Shown here in pieces: positions 63,064 to 64,000 of a DNA stretch of 64,000 nt. The translations under genes and the position numbers were made by a program. Source of the DNA: Prorocentrum cordatum (lineage: Eukaryota > Sar > Dinophyceae > Prorocentrales > Prorocentraceae); NCBI GenBank assembly GCA_963575745.1, contig CAUYUJ010008613.1, positions 315,355-379,354 on the forward strand. Direction: 5' to 3'. Positions within the stretch are counted from its first letter, which is position 1, and each line of letters starts with the position of its first letter. The notes under the pieces were generated by a model. It saw only the letters and a program-made list of their open reading frames with translations, was not told the origin of the DNA and made no database searches.

Positions 63064-63182
63064 TTCAGAAGGCACAAGACTTCTCAGAAGCCCTCCGCAC
63101 TTGTTCGAAGTCCTCTCAGAAGCACCCACGAGTTTCTGCGAAGGCCCCTGCCTTCTGAGAAGACCCCGTCCTTCTTAGAAGC
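63064..63182. repeat. Short palindromic repeats CTTCTNAGAAG in the intron
   Basis: Six or so variants of CTTCTCAGAAG / CTTCTGAGAAG / CTTCTTAGAAG occur at 18-25-bp spacing between the second RRM exon and the KH exon. Each can fold back on itself. Confidence 0.75.
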
Positions 63183-63218
63183 CCCCACTCCACTCGCGCA
63201 CCCCCATTCTGGGCGCAG

Positions 63219-63459
63219 CCAAACAGCGCGTATCCAGATAGCATCGCGGCCGAGATCATCGGCCCTCGGGGCGAGCACATCAACGGCATCCAGAGGGCGA
63301 TCGGGGCCGAGATGCTCGCCGTCCGCGGCGAGGGCCTGGGCGACAGCCGCAAGCCTGGCAACAGCCTCAGGAACCAGGGCCGGTTCCACTTTGTGTGCAA
63401 GGGCGACGCCGACTGCGCCTCCAAGTTGCAGCCCGCTCTCGAGAAGGCGCTGCAGCAGG
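63219..63459 (+). CDS. KH-domain exon of the same gene
   Basis: After GGGCGCAG (63,211-63,218) the frame is PNSAYPDSIAAEIIGPRGEH and INGIQRAIGAEMLAVRGEG. IIGPRGEHINGIQ is the KH signature (I-I-G-x-x-G followed by the helix). The segment RFHFVCKGDADCASKLQPAL completes the fold. KH domains bind single-stranded RNA; with two RRMs and an RS tail this suggests a splicing or mRNA-processing factor. Coding character is lost after about 63,459 (CAG|GATACT, a possible GA-type donor, or GT shortly after). Later exons would lie beyond the microsatellite and the window. Confidence 0.75.
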
Positions 63460-63583
63460 ATACTGTTTCCTTCCGCCCTGTTCTGGTCCTCCTCGCCCCT
63501 GCCCAGCTATTCACCGGTTCTCCCTTTCTGTCCTCTTCGGAACCGGGGAGGCGACGGCGGCGCGGGCGTGGGCAAAGATGAAA

Positions 63584-64000
63584 TGGTGATTATGATGGTG
63601 ACGTTGATGACGATTCTGATGGTGATGGTGACGATGGTAATGGTGATGGTGGTGACGTAGATGGCGATGGTGATACTGATGGGGATGGTGATGGTAATGG
63701 TGGTGAGGATGACGCCGATATAGTTGATTTTGATATTGATGTGGACGGATATTGGGATAGTGATGGTGACGTTTATTTGTGATCAATGGGGACGAATGGT
63801 GATGGCGATAGTGAAGGTGGTGATGGTCATGACGACGACGATAATGATGATTGCTACCAATGGTAGCGATGAGTATGAGTGTGTTTGGGAACAGGATTAT
63901 GTTTGTGGTGATGACAACGATGACAGTGATGGTGATGATGGTGGTGATCATGATGAGGATGAGGATGAGGATGGGGATGGGGATGAGGATGATGCTGCTG
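63584..64000. repeat. (GATGGT)n degenerate microsatellite running off the window
   Basis: GATGGTGAT-type hexanucleotides with GACGAT, GGTAAT and other variants to the window end. Asp/Gly, Met/Val and His-rich frames are artefacts. Confidence 0.93.

Overview
Organism. The window reads as nuclear DNA of a dinoflagellate. The genus cannot be fixed from sequence alone. The evidence is: (i) copies of the conserved 22-nt dinoflagellate spliced-leader (SL) sequence embedded in genomic DNA next to coding regions; (ii) Mei2-like, RRM and KH exons in a style I associate with dinoflagellates; (iii) a tyrosine-recombinase (YR) retrotransposon and LINE remnants; (iv) GC-rich, repeat-dense DNA with very long microsatellites and few intact genes. 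Most long open frames are by-products of high GC or of repeats. No rRNA, tRNA, snRNA or CRISPR array was recognised.

Layout. 0-4.5 kb: a 1,190-bp tandem duplication carrying a TGGTCGCC-rich repeat, followed by one short broken gene. 4.57-9.6 kb: an SL-headed, intronless, multiply frameshifted 5-kb coding block that looks like a processed pseudogene. 9.6-17.4 kb: mostly non-coding, with a 53-bp tandem repeat and a possible 3' exon at 15.0-15.4 kb. 17.5-21.2 kb: a long uncharacterised coding block with a Cys/His cluster and one clear one-base break. 22.5-24.2 kb: an inverted TGGTCGCC repeat, TA/TATG microsatellite and CCAAGAGG-type repeat. 24,196-30,735: a complete YR retrotransposon with split direct repeats (A1-body-B1-A2-B2). 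It encodes a small Cys-rich membrane protein, a Gag-like protein, RT-RNase H, a tyrosine recombinase in an overlapping frame, and a cytosine-methyltransferase-like domain. It sits in a TATG microsatellite. 31.5-33 kb: a 77-bp satellite. 33.9-38 kb: a LINE endonuclease relic and a GC-rich broken gene. 38-39.5 kb: a diverged tandem duplication. 40.2 kb: a 196-bp MITE with a 5-bp target duplication. 40.8-43.6 kb: CCAAGAGG-type repeats, with an RRM exon between them. 44.1-46.5 kb: a Mei2-like gene, SL-headed and interrupted by LINE reverse-transcriptase sequence. 47-54 kb: long CT, GGA and GAT microsatellites, small exons and a 5'-truncated LINE. 54.6-56.8 kb: an SL-headed retrogene with an intact 480-codon frame, inserted into an 88-bp satellite array that resumes on the other side. 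58-61 kb: repeats and a possible minus-strand gene. 62.1-63.5 kb: exons of an RRM-RS-RRM-KH RNA-binding protein. The window ends in a GATGGT microsatellite.

How it fits together. Recycling of mature, SL-capped mRNA into the genome explains several gene-like blocks: SL relict, no introns, and in one case an A-rich end with a target-site match. Retroelements supply the reverse transcriptases and interrupt host genes. The satellites and the CCAAGAGG repeat fill the intergenic and intronic space. Reading frames often change at G or T homopolymers. This may be decay or assembly error, and RNA or read-level data would decide.
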